Source: DAIRDK01 sp035403225 (lineage in GTDB: Bacteria > Bacteroidota > Bacteroidia > Bacteroidales > FEN-979). From it: DNA of 64,000 bases. Position 1 is the first letter of the stretch; each line of letters starts with the position of its first letter. The notes beneath the pieces are model-generated. The model saw only the letters and a program-made list of their open reading frames with translations. It was not told the DNA's origin and did no database searches. The position numbers and the translations under genes are program-made. Shown piece after piece: positions 34,991 through 43,521 of the stretch. The stretch is taken from assembly GCA_035403225.1 (NCBI GenBank), contig DAONET010000008.1:1-64000 (forward strand). Reading direction: 5' to 3'.

Positions 34991-36520
34991 TTACGACCGA
35001 TCCTTCCTCACTTTGCTGTGGTTGATCCCATAGAAGAAATAGATCAGAAGTCCCACTGCCATCCAGATGACAAGCCGTAACCACGTTTCCAGCGGTAATG
35101 CCAGCATCTGAACGATACAGATGAACGCCCCGAGTGCAGGGATGACCGGGACCCATGGTGTTTTAAACGGACGGGGAATTTCGGGCCGTGTTTTCCGCAA
35201 CACGATAATGCTGATACATACGATGGAAAAGGCCAGTAGTGTTCCGATGGAGACGAGTTCACCCAGGATGCTGATCGGGAGAATGCCGGCCAGGATAATG
35301 GCGACACCGCCGGTCATCAGGGTGCTGACATAAGGAGTTTTGAACTTTGAATGAAGATGGGCAAATACCGGAGGTAGCAATCCGTCTTTCGCCATGGTAT
35401 AAAAAATGCGCGGTTGCCCCAGCAGCATCACCAGGATGACAGAACTTAACCCCGCGATGGCAGCGATCTTAATAATGGGACGCAGCCAGAACATCTTTTG
35501 TCCCATGGAATTAACACCCACGGCTACCGGGTCGGCTACGTTCAATAAGGTATAGCTCACAATCCCTGTAAGGACAATAGCTACCAAAATGTACAACACG
35601 GTAGAAATGGACAACGAGCCAAGGATTCCCCGTGGCATATCGCGTTGCGGATTCTTGGCCTCCTGCGCTGCTGTTGAAACGGCGTCGAAACCTATATAGG
35701 CGAAGAATATTACACCGGCCGCCCGCAATATCCCTGACACACCGTAATGACCCCAGGTGCCGGTGTTTTTCGGGATGAAGGGGTGCCAGTTGGCCGTATC
35801 AATGAAATAAATCCCGATGGCAATAAATAACAGGATCACGCTCACCTTGATGATGACCATCACATTGTTAAAATTGGCCGATTCACGGATACCGATGATC
35901 AGAAGGCAGGAGATGACCGCAATCACGAACATGGCCGGGAGGTTCAGGATGGCCGGAACCTGTGGCAGAGAGGCGATACTGATCCCCTGAGAGGTAAGCG
36001 TTGCCGCCAGGTTGGATGTCAGTTCCTGCCATCCGACCTGGGGCACGTTTATCATGGTTGTTCCGGTTGCTGCTGTAAATTGAACCGGGATGTTTATTCC
36101 GAAATCTTTCAGAAAGCTGACCACATATCCCGACCATCCGACGGCAACGGTGGAGGCGGCGAAGAGATATTCCAGAATCAGGTCCCAGCCGATGATCCAG
36201 GCCATAAATTCGCCGAGGGTGGTGTAGGAATAGGTGTAGGCGCTCCCCGCAATAGGAATCATGGAAGCAAACTCCGCATAACACAAACCGGCAAAGGCGC
36301 AAGCCATCCCGCTGATTATGAAACTGATCACAATCGCCGGACCGGCATATTGTGCAGCAGCCTGCCCGGTTAGTACAAAAATCCCTGCGCCAATAATGGC
36401 GCCTACTCCCAGGGTAACCAGGTTGGTCGATGACAACGACTTCTTAAAACCTTGTTTATTCTCTGACGCCTCGTCAAGTAATGACTGCAGCGGCTTGGTA
36501 ACGAACAATTTTTTTGCCAT
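34991..36520 (-). CDS. Amino-acid permease (APC superfamily)
   Basis: Inner-membrane amino-acid transporter, 509 residues with about twelve helices. The conserved APC start LVTLGVGAIIGAGIFVLTGQAAAQYAGPAIVISFIISGMACAFAGLCYAEFAS is present, as are FFAYIGFDAVSTAAQEAKNPQRDMPRGI and the late MAKDGLLPPVFAHLHSKFKTP. This pattern fits the cationic amino-acid/YfnA-like group, but the substrate cannot be read from sequence. It is 34 bases after ptb on the same strand and so may be cotranscribed with it; a link with amino-acid fermentation is inference. Confidence 0.93.
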   Translation of the reverse strand: MAKKLFVTKPLQSLLDEASENKQGFKKSLSSTNLVTLGVGAIIGAGIFVLTGQAAAQYAGPAIVISFIISGMACAFAGLCYAEFASMIPIAGSAYTYSYTTLGEFMAWIIGWDLILEYLFAASTVAVGWSGYVVSFLKDFGINIPVQFTAATGTTMINVPQVGWQELTSNLAATLTSQGISIASLPQVPAILNLPAMFVIAVISCLLIIGIRESANFNNVMVIIKVSVILLFIAIGIYFIDTANWHPFIPKNTGTWGHYGVSGILRAAGVIFFAYIGFDAVSTAAQEAKNPQRDMPRGILGSLSISTVLYILVAIVLTGIVSYTLLNVADPVAVGVNSMGQKMFWLRPIIKIAAIAGLSSVILVMLLGQPRIFYTMAKDGLLPPVFAHLHSKFKTPYVSTLMTGGVAIILAGILPISILGELVSIGTLLAFSIVCISIIVLRKTRPEIPRPFKTPWVPVIPALGAFICIVQMLALPLETWLRLVIWMAVGLLIYFFYGINHSKVRKDRS

Positions 36521-36554
36521 GCGTACCAGCTTGATACCCGGTTTCGGGAGAGTG

Positions 36555-37484
36555 TTAATTAATGGCAGCGGCCATTACGATGCTTGCCTGCTTGGATTCT
36601 TCAGTTTCAGACCTTGAAGTAAGAATAATCGGGGCGGCAGCGCCCAGGATGGTGGCAGCCAGTTTGGCATTGGCTGAGAATCCGTACGCTTTGTACAGGA
36701 TGTTCCCTGCTTCAATATCCGGTACAACAAGTAAATCGGCGTCACCGGCCACGTCGCTGACGATGCCTTTATGCTTGGCGCTTTCCATGCTGATGGCATT
36801 ATCATAAGCCAATGGTCCGTCGATAATGCAATTCTTGATCTGACCGCGTTGTCCCATTTTGGCAAGCAATGCTGCATCCAGGGTGGCAGGCATAGCCTCA
36901 TTCACCATTTCCACAGCGCCAAGGACTGCAACCTTCGGACGGGTAATTCCGATCTTGTTCATGAATTCCACCGAATTGTTGATAATGGCCACCTTCGTTT
37001 TCAGATCAGGAGCAATTACCATGGCAGCATCTGTTACACCCAGCAATTTGTGGTAAGTCGGTACTTCAAACAGGGCAAAATGCGAAAGAACATCCGATTT
37101 ACGGAGGCCGCATTCCTTATCCAGAACACCACGGAGAAAATGTGCAGAGGTGATATTTCCTTTCATCAGTATGTCACCTTCTTTATCATGAACCATTTTC
37201 ACAGCACGTTTAACGGCTGCCAGGTCATTTTCTTCGTTCACAATGGTAAAGCCGGAAAGATCGAGTTTAAATTGATCGGCAATCGCTTTAATCTTCACTG
37301 ATGCGCCAACCAGCGTCGCATCAATCAGACCAAGTTTCACTACTGCGCAAACCGCTTCAAGACAATGTTCATCCTGAGCAACGGCAACAACCACGCGCTT
37401 CTTCCGGTTATTTCTTGCAATCTCGTATAAATCAGATAGTTTAGTCGGGCGAATCTTCCCCTCATTTTTATTCGTTGCATTCAT
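36555..37484 (-). CDS. ptb: Phosphate butyryl/acetyltransferase-family enzyme
   Basis: Acyl-CoA:phosphate acyltransferase of the Ptb/Pta family, expected to turn an acyl-CoA (butyryl, isobutyryl or acetyl) into the acyl phosphate for ATP formation by a kinase. 309 residues, the size of phosphate butyryltransferase (about 300) and shorter than Pta. Motifs: VAVAQDEHCLEAVCAVVKLGLIDATLVG, GDILMKGNITSAHFLRGVLDKECGLR, and DADLLVVPDIEAGNILYKAYGFSANAKLAATILGAAAPIILTSRSE, the last strongly conserved. No butyrate kinase gene adjoins it; the next gene is a permease. It has the best-matched promoter of the window. Substrate remains uncertain. Confidence 0.88.
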   Translation of the reverse strand: MNATNKNEGKIRPTKLSDLYEIARNNRKKRVVVAVAQDEHCLEAVCAVVKLGLIDATLVGASVKIKAIADQFKLDLSGFTIVNEENDLAAVKRAVKMVHDKEGDILMKGNITSAHFLRGVLDKECGLRKSDVLSHFALFEVPTYHKLLGVTDAAMVIAPDLKTKVAIINNSVEFMNKIGITRPKVAVLGAVEMVNEAMPATLDAALLAKMGQRGQIKNCIIDGPLAYDNAISMESAKHKGIVSDVAGDADLLVVPDIEAGNILYKAYGFSANAKLAATILGAAAPIILTSRSETEESKQASIVMAAAIN

Positions 37485-37519
37485 AATATTAATTGTTTTA
37501 TTAAATTGATTTCAAACAA

Positions 37520-37551
37520 CAAACGTACTTCAATTTTGCAAATTCTGCAAA
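37520..37551 (-). promoter_or_regulatory. Bacteroidota promoter of ptb
   Basis: Both elements present on the minus strand: TACGTTTG (-7) at 37520-37527 and TTTG (-33) at 37548-37551, spaced by 20 bases, the canonical distance. The start codon is 36 bases downstream of the -7. Shares its region with the divergent tnaA element. Confidence 0.8.
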
Positions 37552-37586
37552 CCCCGGGCGAAAAAAGTCATTTCCAAAAAATTCCC

Positions 37587-37594
37587 TAACTTTG
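37587..37594 (+). promoter_or_regulatory. -7 element of tnaA
   Basis: TAACTTTG, exact TAnnTTTG, 24 bases before the tnaA ATG. No clear -33 TTTG. It is divergent from the ptb promoter, 36 bases apart. Confidence 0.6.
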
Positions 37595-37617
37595 CTCATC
37601 AAAACAACTATTCAGAC

Positions 37618-38991
37618 ATGAACTTACCTTTTTCAGAATCTTACAAAATGAAGATGGTCGAGGTGATCCGGAAAAGTACCCGACCCGAACGTGAAAAATG
37701 GCTGAAAGAAGCCCATTATAATCTTTTCCAACTTAAGAGCGAACAAGTATTCATCGACCTGCTGACCGATTCAGGTACTGGAGCCATGAGCGACAGGCAA
37801 TGGTCAGCCATGATGACAGGTGACGAAAGTTATGCCGGCGCATCTTCTTACTTCAAACTGAAAGATGCCATCAACGATATCACCGGGTTCGAATTATTTC
37901 TTCCTACTCACCAGGGCAGGGCAGCCGAAAACGTTCTCTTTTCTGCCTTGATCAAAGAAGGAGATGTCATTCCCGGTAATTCGCATTTCGATACTACCAA
38001 AGGTCATATTGAATACCGCAAAGCCACTGCCATCGATTGCACCATCGATGAAGCATTCGACACCACTTGCATCCATCCGTTTAAAGGCAGTGTCGATATC
38101 AAGAAACTCGAAAAGGTCCTTTCCACTTCCACTGCCAACATTCCCTTTATCATTATCACCATCACGAACAACTCCGCAGGAGGTCAACCTGTTTCCATGG
38201 AAAACCTGAGGCAGGTTCGTCAGTTGGCCGACCGGTACAACAAACTGGTTGTCTTTGACTCGGCCCGTTTTGCTGAAAATGCGTATTTCATCAAAATGCG
38301 TGAAGAAGAATTTAAAGATAAATCCATTCGGGAGATTGTCAGAGAAATGTTCTCCTATGCCGACCTCATGACCATGAGCTCGAAAAAAGACGCTATCGTC
38401 AACATGGGTGGTTTTATTGGAATGCGCGATCCCGAGATCTTCAGGAAATGCAGCATGTTCAATATCATGTTCGAAGGTTATCTTACCTATGGCGGGATGT
38501 CGGGCCGCGATATGGCTGCACTCGCTCAGGGCCTTTACGATGGTACCGAATTCGAATACCTGGAAACACGTATTCGTCAGGTGGAATATCTCGGAAAACT
38601 TCTCACCGATTACGGAATTCCTGTTCAGAGCCCTATCGGCGGACATGCCGTGTTTGTTGATGCCAAACGGTTCCTCCCGAATGTGCCGAAAGAAGAATTT
38701 CTCGCGCAGACCCTTGCCATCCAGCTTTACCTGGAATCAGGCGTAAGAGGTGTTGAAATCGGCGCCCTGATGGCCGACCGTGATCCCAAAACCCGTGAAA
38801 ACCGTTTCCCGAAAATGGAATTGCTCCGTCTGGCTATCCCTCGCAGAGTATACACCGACAACCACATGAACGTGGTGGCAGCAGCCCTGAAGAACGTGTT
38901 CGATCGCCGCGAAGAAATCCGCAGTGGCGTCAAGATCGTCAGCGAAGTTCCCATCATGCGTCACTTCACCGTCCAACTGGAACTGGTTTAA
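37618..38991 (+). CDS. tnaA: Tryptophanase (tryptophan indole-lyase)
   Basis: PLP enzyme that splits tryptophan into indole, pyruvate and ammonia. 457 residues. The beta-eliminating-lyase core is intact: DLLTDSGTGAMSDRQWSAMM, PTHQGRAAENVLF, TITNNSAGGQPVSMENLR, and the PLP lysine in MSSKKDAIVNMGG (Lys257). Two positions separate tryptophanase from the near relative tyrosine phenol-lyase: Asp125 in HFDTTKGH (Thr in the latter) and His449 in MRHFTVQL (Phe in the latter); both are of the tryptophanase type. No TnaC-like leader peptide was recognised upstream, where only 24 bases separate the -7 element from the start. Confidence 0.93.
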   Translation: MNLPFSESYKMKMVEVIRKSTRPEREKWLKEAHYNLFQLKSEQVFIDLLTDSGTGAMSDRQWSAMMTGDESYAGASSYFKLKDAINDITGFELFLPTHQGRAAENVLFSALIKEGDVIPGNSHFDTTKGHIEYRKATAIDCTIDEAFDTTCIHPFKGSVDIKKLEKVLSTSTANIPFIIITITNNSAGGQPVSMENLRQVRQLADRYNKLVVFDSARFAENAYFIKMREEEFKDKSIREIVREMFSYADLMTMSSKKDAIVNMGGFIGMRDPEIFRKCSMFNIMFEGYLTYGGMSGRDMAALAQGLYDGTEFEYLETRIRQVEYLGKLLTDYGIPVQSPIGGHAVFVDAKRFLPNVPKEEFLAQTLAIQLYLESGVRGVEIGALMADRDPKTRENRFPKMELLRLAIPRRVYTDNHMNVVAAALKNVFDRREEIRSGVKIVSEVPIMRHFTVQLELV

Positions 38992-39019
38992 TCCCCTGTC
39001 GGGATGAAAAATAATGATG

Positions 39020-39107
39020 ATATCCATTCATTCCCGGGTCATCTTCCGTACCATTCATCCTCCCTTCCGGAGGTGGTAATTACGGTGGATGACCCGGGGA
39101 TGGATAT
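39020..39107. repeat. Large imperfect palindrome between tnaA and mntP
   Basis: Arms at 39020-39050 and 39081-39107 share an almost complementary core (ATATCCAT, a 4-base bulge, then CCCGGGTCATC and CCGTA). Inside the loop is a smaller hairpin, CCTCC-CTTCC-GGAGG. No T-run follows on the plus strand, so it is not a typical intrinsic terminator. It fills most of the gap after tnaA; it may be an mRNA-stabilising structure, a protein-binding palindrome or an uncharacterised leader element of mntP. Confidence 0.6.
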
Positions 39108-39143
39108 CCTCGCCTCCCCTTCCTCCATTAATCATATCCGATC

Positions 39144-39704
39144 ATGAGTTCCCTGGAAATTATTCTTATTGCCATCGGGCTTGCTATGGATTGCCTGGCC
39201 GTCGCTGTCAGCTTCGGCGCCAACCGCATGTTGTATGGAAAGTATGTTTTCATTACAGCACTGAGCTTCGGGCTTTTTCAGGGAGTGATGCCCTTGATCG
39301 GATGGCTGATCGGAGATTCGCTGAAAATATATATCGAGCAGATCGATCACTGGATCGCTTTCGGCATCCTTGCCTTTATCGGGATCAAGATGATCGCCGA
39401 ATCATTTTCTGCTCAGAAAAAAAATGACTCTGTCGATATCCGCAAACCGGCCGTTCTCTTCTCCCTCTCCATCGCCACCAGTATTGATGCCCTGATCACC
39501 GGGGTCTCTTTCGGGTTCATCGAAGTCAATATCATCCTGGCCGCCATCCTGATCACCATCATCACCTTTATCACTACCGTTGCAGGAGCCTGGATCGGGC
39601 GGCACACCACCTTCCTGCCTGCCAAATGGGCCGAACGCGCCGGCGGGCTGGTGCTAATCCTGATAGGCCTGAAGATCGTCATGGAACACATGGGCTGGAT
39701 CTGA
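39144..39704 (+). CDS. mntP: Manganese efflux pump MntP
   Basis: Inner-membrane exporter that lowers cytoplasmic Mn(II). 186 residues with six predicted helices, the MntP size. The two family repeats each carry a membrane aspartate motif: GLAMDCLAVAVSFGANRM (helix 1) and SIATSIDALITGVSFGFIEV (helix 4). The short cytoplasmic loop AQKKNDSVDIRK follows helix 3. The upstream palindrome could be a regulatory structure; I could not match it to the yybP-ykoY manganese riboswitch. Confidence 0.93.
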   Translation: MSSLEIILIAIGLAMDCLAVAVSFGANRMLYGKYVFITALSFGLFQGVMPLIGWLIGDSLKIYIEQIDHWIAFGILAFIGIKMIAESFSAQKKNDSVDIRKPAVLFSLSIATSIDALITGVSFGFIEVNIILAAILITIITFITTVAGAWIGRHTTFLPAKWAERAGGLVLILIGLKIVMEHMGWI

Positions 39705-39728
39705 CACTGTTTTCTCTGGCAACATTCT

Positions 39729-39736
39729 TATCTTTG
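39729..39736 (+). promoter_or_regulatory. -7 element of queD
   Basis: TATCTTTG, exact TAnnTTTG, 24 bases before the queD ATG and 25 bases after the mntP stop. No clear -33. Confidence 0.55.
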
Positions 39737-39759
39737 TCTTCACCATTGATCGTTTTGAT

Positions 39760-40209
39760 ATGCCCCGAATCACCATCACCAAAGAGTTTTCCTTTGAGGC
39801 AGCACACGCCCTCGAAGGATACGACGGCCCTTGCCGCAATATCCACGGCCACTCATACAAACTGGCCGTCACCGTTACCGGTTCCCAACTCACCGATCCC
39901 TCCTCTCCTAAAAAGGGGATGATCATTGATTTCAGAGACTTGAAATCGATCGTGAATACCACTATCATTAAACCGTTCGATCACTCGCTGATCCTCCCGC
40001 ACGACACTTCCCTGCACATCACGGTCAATACTGAAAACGGTCTCCCGAAACTGAAGTTCGTCGATTACCAACCCACCAGCGAAAACCTTTTGCTTGACTT
40101 CGCCGAACAGATAGGCCGCCTGCTGCCTCAGGGCATCCGCCTGGTGAAAATCCGCCTCCAGGAAACGTCAACCTCCTTCGCCGAATGGGAGGCAGACCCT
40201 GTCGGTTAA
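39760..40209 (+). CDS. queD: 6-carboxytetrahydropterin synthase QueD
   Basis: Converts dihydroneopterin triphosphate (the FolE product) to 6-carboxytetrahydropterin for queuosine synthesis. 149 residues. Zinc histidines are seen in FEAAHAL (His16) and IHGHSY (His29, His31); the catalytic cysteine is Cys25 in GPCRNIHG, which separates QueD from eukaryotic-type PTPS. FDHSLIL and ETSTSFAEWEAD supply the catalytic His and Glu. queC and queE are not in the window. The gene ends in a 4-base overlap with the convergent TetR gene. Confidence 0.95.
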   Translation: MPRITITKEFSFEAAHALEGYDGPCRNIHGHSYKLAVTVTGSQLTDPSSPKKGMIIDFRDLKSIVNTTIIKPFDHSLILPHDTSLHITVNTENGLPKLKFVDYQPTSENLLLDFAEQIGRLLPQGIRLVKIRLQETSTSFAEWEADPVG

Positions 40210-40832
40210 CTTTCGCGAGGCTCCCTGAAATTCAGTTTGTTTTCGTTGAAGAACTGCCGCCCTTCGGGACTCATGATTCCTTGCAGATGGTAAATGAATA
40301 TCTCGTGGATGATCCTGGAAGAAAGATCATGACTTATTCTGAAGAGATCCTCAGCCGCCATGTTTTCGACCTTTAATACATGCAGCCCGGCAATGATCTT
40401 CGGATTCAGATCCTTCCGGTAAAAACCCTGGCTCTTCCCTTTCACCAGATTGCGATAACCCGATCCGTAAATCTCTTTCCGCCGTTTTTCGATAAACTCT
40501 TTGGATAACGCCGGATAATACTTGCGAAGATCATACTCCATCGAAGGATTGGCATGACGGTACATCCGCTTCAGCACTTTATACGCCTCAAAGATTTCTT
40601 CGATAGCATTCAATCCCAGTCTTTCCGGTTCCTTTAATCGGACAAACCAACGTGAATATTCCAACTGCAACGCCTGCCGGACCAAATCTTCCTTATCGGC
40701 AAAATACTGGTAGAGGGTTTTCTTGGAAATACCAAGATGACGCGACACATCATCCATGGTTACGCTCTTGATCCCGTAACGCTGGTAGATCTTAAAAACC
40801 TCTTCGGTTATTTGTTCCGGTCTGAGACTCAT
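40206..40832 (-). CDS. TetR/AcrR-family regulator A
   Basis: DNA-binding repressor of the TetR family, 208 residues. The N-terminal helix-turn-helix is clear: EVFKIYQRYGIKSVTMDDVSRHLGISKKTLYQYFADKEDLVRQAL (about residues 10-55). The C-terminal ligand domain is unassigned. It resembles the next gene in length and in DLRKYYPALSKEFIEKRR against DLKKYYPDIYKKHIDDR, so the two are paralogues. An exact -7 element ends only 5 bases before the ATG, which predicts a leaderless mRNA. Its regulon is not evident; no pump gene adjoins it. Confidence 0.92.
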   Translation of the reverse strand: MSLRPEQITEEVFKIYQRYGIKSVTMDDVSRHLGISKKTLYQYFADKEDLVRQALQLEYSRWFVRLKEPERLGLNAIEEIFEAYKVLKRMYRHANPSMEYDLRKYYPALSKEFIEKRRKEIYGSGYRNLVKGKSQGFYRKDLNPKIIAGLHVLKVENMAAEDLFRISHDLSSRIIHEIFIYHLQGIMSPEGRQFFNENKLNFREPRES

Positions 40833-40836
40833 TATC

Positions 40837-40844
40837 CAAAGATA
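40837..40844 (-). promoter_or_regulatory. -7 element of TetR gene A
   Basis: TATCTTTG on the minus strand, exact TAnnTTTG, only 5 bases before the ATG. If used, transcription would start at or next to the start codon. Confidence 0.45.
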
Positions 40845-40893
40845 ATAAAATGAATCCGGAAACTACGGCCACAAAATAAGTTTTTCCCGTGTA

Positions 40894-41520
40894 CTATTTG
40901 AGCCCTTTCAAATTCGCCTGATCTTTCTGCGATTCATAGTGAACGATTCCTTCCGGTGTGGCAATTCCCCGGATGAAATTGTCGAACATCACGTCAAAAA
41001 GGGTTTGGAAGGAAAATGTCTCGGGAGGGAAAAAATCAGGATTATGAATATCGATGAGCCGGCGGATATAGAGCCGGGTTACCAGTTCCACACTCAGGTC
41101 ACTCCGGTACATCCCCTGGGTGATCCCCTTCCGGATGTTTCTCCACATCTGATCGTAAATGAATTCGATCCGATCATCGATGTGCTTCTTGTAAATGTCC
41201 GGATAGTACTTTTTCAGGTCAAAAGTCATGGAAGGACTGACATCCCAGAACCGTTCGCTTACGTCCTTACTGACAGTGATCAGGATATCGATGGAATTGA
41301 CTCCGTCGAAATTATGTGTTTCAAAAATGATCTCGAAATTGCGTCGTTCTAACTCAAGAAGTTTTTCCACCAGTTCATTCTTGCTCGCCACATACTGGTA
41401 AAGCTTTTTTTTAGATATCCCTGTCTCCTTGCAAATATCCTCAACAGAAACACTTCTGACGCCGTATTTATAAAAAAGTTCCCTGACCTTCTCAAGGATT
41501 TCAATGAAATCTTTTTCCAT
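40894..41520 (-). CDS. TetR/AcrR-family regulator B
   Basis: TetR-family regulator, also 208 residues, 62 bases upstream of its paralogue and on the same strand. Helix-turn-helix: LFYKYGVRSVSVEDICKETGISKKKLYQYVASKNELVEKLLELE (about residues 14-57). The C-terminal domain shares the DVSPSMTFDLKKYYPDIYKKHI block with the paralogue's NPSMEYDLRKYYPALSKEFI, pointing to a related ligand or partner. It has its own promoter with both -33 and -7, divergent from the M14 peptidase gene, which it could regulate (inference). Confidence 0.92.
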   Translation of the reverse strand: MEKDFIEILEKVRELFYKYGVRSVSVEDICKETGISKKKLYQYVASKNELVEKLLELERRNFEIIFETHNFDGVNSIDILITVSKDVSERFWDVSPSMTFDLKKYYPDIYKKHIDDRIEFIYDQMWRNIRKGITQGMYRSDLSVELVTRLYIRRLIDIHNPDFFPPETFSFQTLFDVMFDNFIRGIATPEGIVHYESQKDQANLKGLK

Positions 41521-41553
41521 TCAATTTTGCTGACAATGAATTTTTTCTGATAA

Positions 41554-41583
41554 CAAAATTAAAAAATCCGAGAGAGAAACAAA
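41554..41583 (-). promoter_or_regulatory. Bacteroidota promoter of TetR gene B
   Basis: TAATTTTG (-7) at 41554-41561 and TTTG (-33) at 41580-41583 on the minus strand, spaced by 18 bases. The start codon lies 34 bases downstream of the -7. Confidence 0.65.
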
Positions 41584-41695
41584 CAGGATGTTCAAAGTTT
41601 CTCTGCATCCATCGGATCAGCGTCTCATTGCCGTCTGTACTCCCGGATGAAAGGGGGAGTCGCCGGAAAATCCCGTTTTCAACCCGGAATTTTCT

Positions 41696-41703
41696 TATGT
41701 TTG
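41696..41703 (+). promoter_or_regulatory. -7 element of the M14 peptidase gene
   Basis: TATGTTTG, exact TAnnTTTG, 18 bases before the chosen ATG. Since it lies downstream of an earlier in-frame ATG (41647), it supports the later start with its clean signal peptide. Confidence 0.55.
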
Positions 41704-41721
41704 AGCCTTATTTCACCGTAT

Positions 41722-43521
41722 ATGAGAAGAAGAATACCACTCCTGCTGTTATTGTTCATCCCGGTATTTCTATCGGCCCAGGGCACGTTAGAGACGGAGT
41801 ATGAGCATTCAGGTTTCATGCGGACGCCCCGGTATGCCGAGACCATGGATTACTGCCGGAAACTGGCTGACAGTTCTCCCCTGATCACGATGCAATCATT
41901 CGGCAAAAGCGCCCGGGGGCGTGACCTTACGCTCATGATTGTCGATCGTGATGGTTTGAGTGACCCGGAAAAGATCCGGGAGAAGGGTCGTATCGTGGTG
42001 TTGATCCAGGCATGCATCCACCCGGGAGAATCTGAAGGAAAAGATGCCGGCATGATGCTTTTTCGTGATCTGGTTTTCCCAAACGGAGCCATCTCCCCTG
42101 CTGTAGCCGAAAAAATCCTTGACCGTATCTCCATCCTTTTTATCCCGATATTCAATGCCGACGGTCACGAACGGTTCGGTCCATACAACCGGATTAACCA
42201 AAACGGGCCTGAAGAAATGGGCTGGCGGGTTACCGCCAACAACCTCAACCTGAACCGCGACTTTCTGAAAGCAGAAGCCCCGGAGATGAAGGAATGGCTT
42301 CAGCTCTTCAACAAGTGGCTCCCGGAATTCTTTATTGACAGCCATACAACAGATGGCGCCGATTATCAGTATGCGCTGACTTACCTGATCGAGATATACG
42401 GAAATATGGATGAAGGATTAACCCAATGGTCAAAAGACCGGTTCATCCCGTTCATGGAAAAAGACTTGGAAAAATCGGGGTTCCTCACCTTTCCGTATGT
42501 GGGTTTCCGCAACTGGCACGATCCCCGTAGCGGACTGATCATCGAACCGGGTCCGCCCATGCTCTCCCAGGGATATACCGCCCAGCGAAACCGCCCCGGT
42601 CTCCTGGTGGAAACGCATATGCTCAAGCCATATCGCACCCGGGTGGAAGCTACTTATCATTGCTTCCTCTCGTCACTGGAAATCCTTGCCGGGGAATCAA
42701 CAAAACTGAAAGAGCTCGAAAAAAGAGCTGATGACTATGTGTCGGGGCCGGGTTTCCTGCAGTCTCCTTTTCCGCTTCAATTCCAGACTTTCGAAAATGA
42801 CAGTGTCATGGTTGACTTCAAGGGCATTGAATACACCCTTGTGAAAAGCGACATCAGCGGCGGGACATGGTATAATTACGGCACCAAGCCCGAGTTGATG
42901 AAGCTGCCGTTATTCAGGAAATCGCAACCGGTCTTCTCTGTGAACCTCCCGGTAGCCTATATCATTCCGCCGGAATGGGAATCTATCATCAATATCCTGG
43001 AACTGCACGGTGTCCGGATGTCCAGGTTGAAAGAGGACCAGCAAGTCACTGTTTCCACCTACCGGTTCAGAAATCCCAAATGGCAGGTCAAACCTTATGA
43101 GGGAAGGCATCTGCTGACACAGTTTGATTATGACGAATACACCACCACCCGGATGTTCCCTGCCGGATCTGCCGTTATCGAAGTTTCCCAACAACCAGCC
43201 CGTATCATCGCCCACCTGCTTGAACCCAAAGGAGATGGATCGTTGGTTTCCTGGGGCTTTTTCGATATTGTTTTCGAACAAAAAGAATATGCCGAGAATT
43301 ATGTGCTCGAGAAAATGGCTGCCCGGATGCTGGCTGACGATCCTGCCCTGAAGAAAGAGTTTGAAGAGAAAAAGGACTCCGATACCGCTTTTGCTAACAA
43401 CCCGCAGCAAATTCTGTACTGGTTCTACGCGCGGTCGCCTTATATCGATCAGCAAATGAACATTTACCCGGTCGGCCGGATCATGGATCGCGAACAGCTC
43501 AATTTGCTGAAAAAACAATGA
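41722..43521 (+). CDS. Secreted M14-family zinc carboxypeptidase
   Basis: Exported zinc peptidase, 599 residues from the start that opens directly with a signal peptide (RRRIPLLLLLFIPVFLSAQ). Zinc ligands: His100 and Glu103 in IHPGESEGKDAG and His208 in DSHTTDG; the substrate-binding Asn-Arg pair is in NLNLNRDF (178-179). NADGHERFGPYNR, between the ligands, is also typical. The likely catalytic glutamate is in GLLVETHMLKPY. The C-terminal 270 residues form an additional region of unknown fold. No T9SS sorting domain was noticed, so it is probably periplasmic. It ends next to the convergent SCLY-SelD gene. Confidence 0.9.
   Translation: MRRRIPLLLLLFIPVFLSAQGTLETEYEHSGFMRTPRYAETMDYCRKLADSSPLITMQSFGKSARGRDLTLMIVDRDGLSDPEKIREKGRIVVLIQACIHPGESEGKDAGMMLFRDLVFPNGAISPAVAEKILDRISILFIPIFNADGHERFGPYNRINQNGPEEMGWRVTANNLNLNRDFLKAEAPEMKEWLQLFNKWLPEFFIDSHTTDGADYQYALTYLIEIYGNMDEGLTQWSKDRFIPFMEKDLEKSGFLTFPYVGFRNWHDPRSGLIIEPGPPMLSQGYTAQRNRPGLLVETHMLKPYRTRVEATYHCFLSSLEILAGESTKLKELEKRADDYVSGPGFLQSPFPLQFQTFENDSVMVDFKGIEYTLVKSDISGGTWYNYGTKPELMKLPLFRKSQPVFSVNLPVAYIIPPEWESIINILELHGVRMSRLKEDQQVTVSTYRFRNPKWQVKPYEGRHLLTQFDYDEYTTTRMFPAGSAVIEVSQQPARIIAHLLEPKGDGSLVSWGFFDIVFEQKEYAENYVLEKMAARMLADDPALKKEFEEKKDSDTAFANNPQQILYWFYARSPYIDQQMNIYPVGRIMDREQLNLLKKQ

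Noticed and set aside
37595..37617. TnaC-type leader peptide before tnaA
   Set aside because: Only 23 bases separate the -7 element from the ATG; no leader frame with Trp fits.
39020..39143. yybP-ykoY manganese riboswitch before mntP
   Set aside because: Structure is present but I could not find the conserved loop sequences of this class; kept as an unexplained palindrome.
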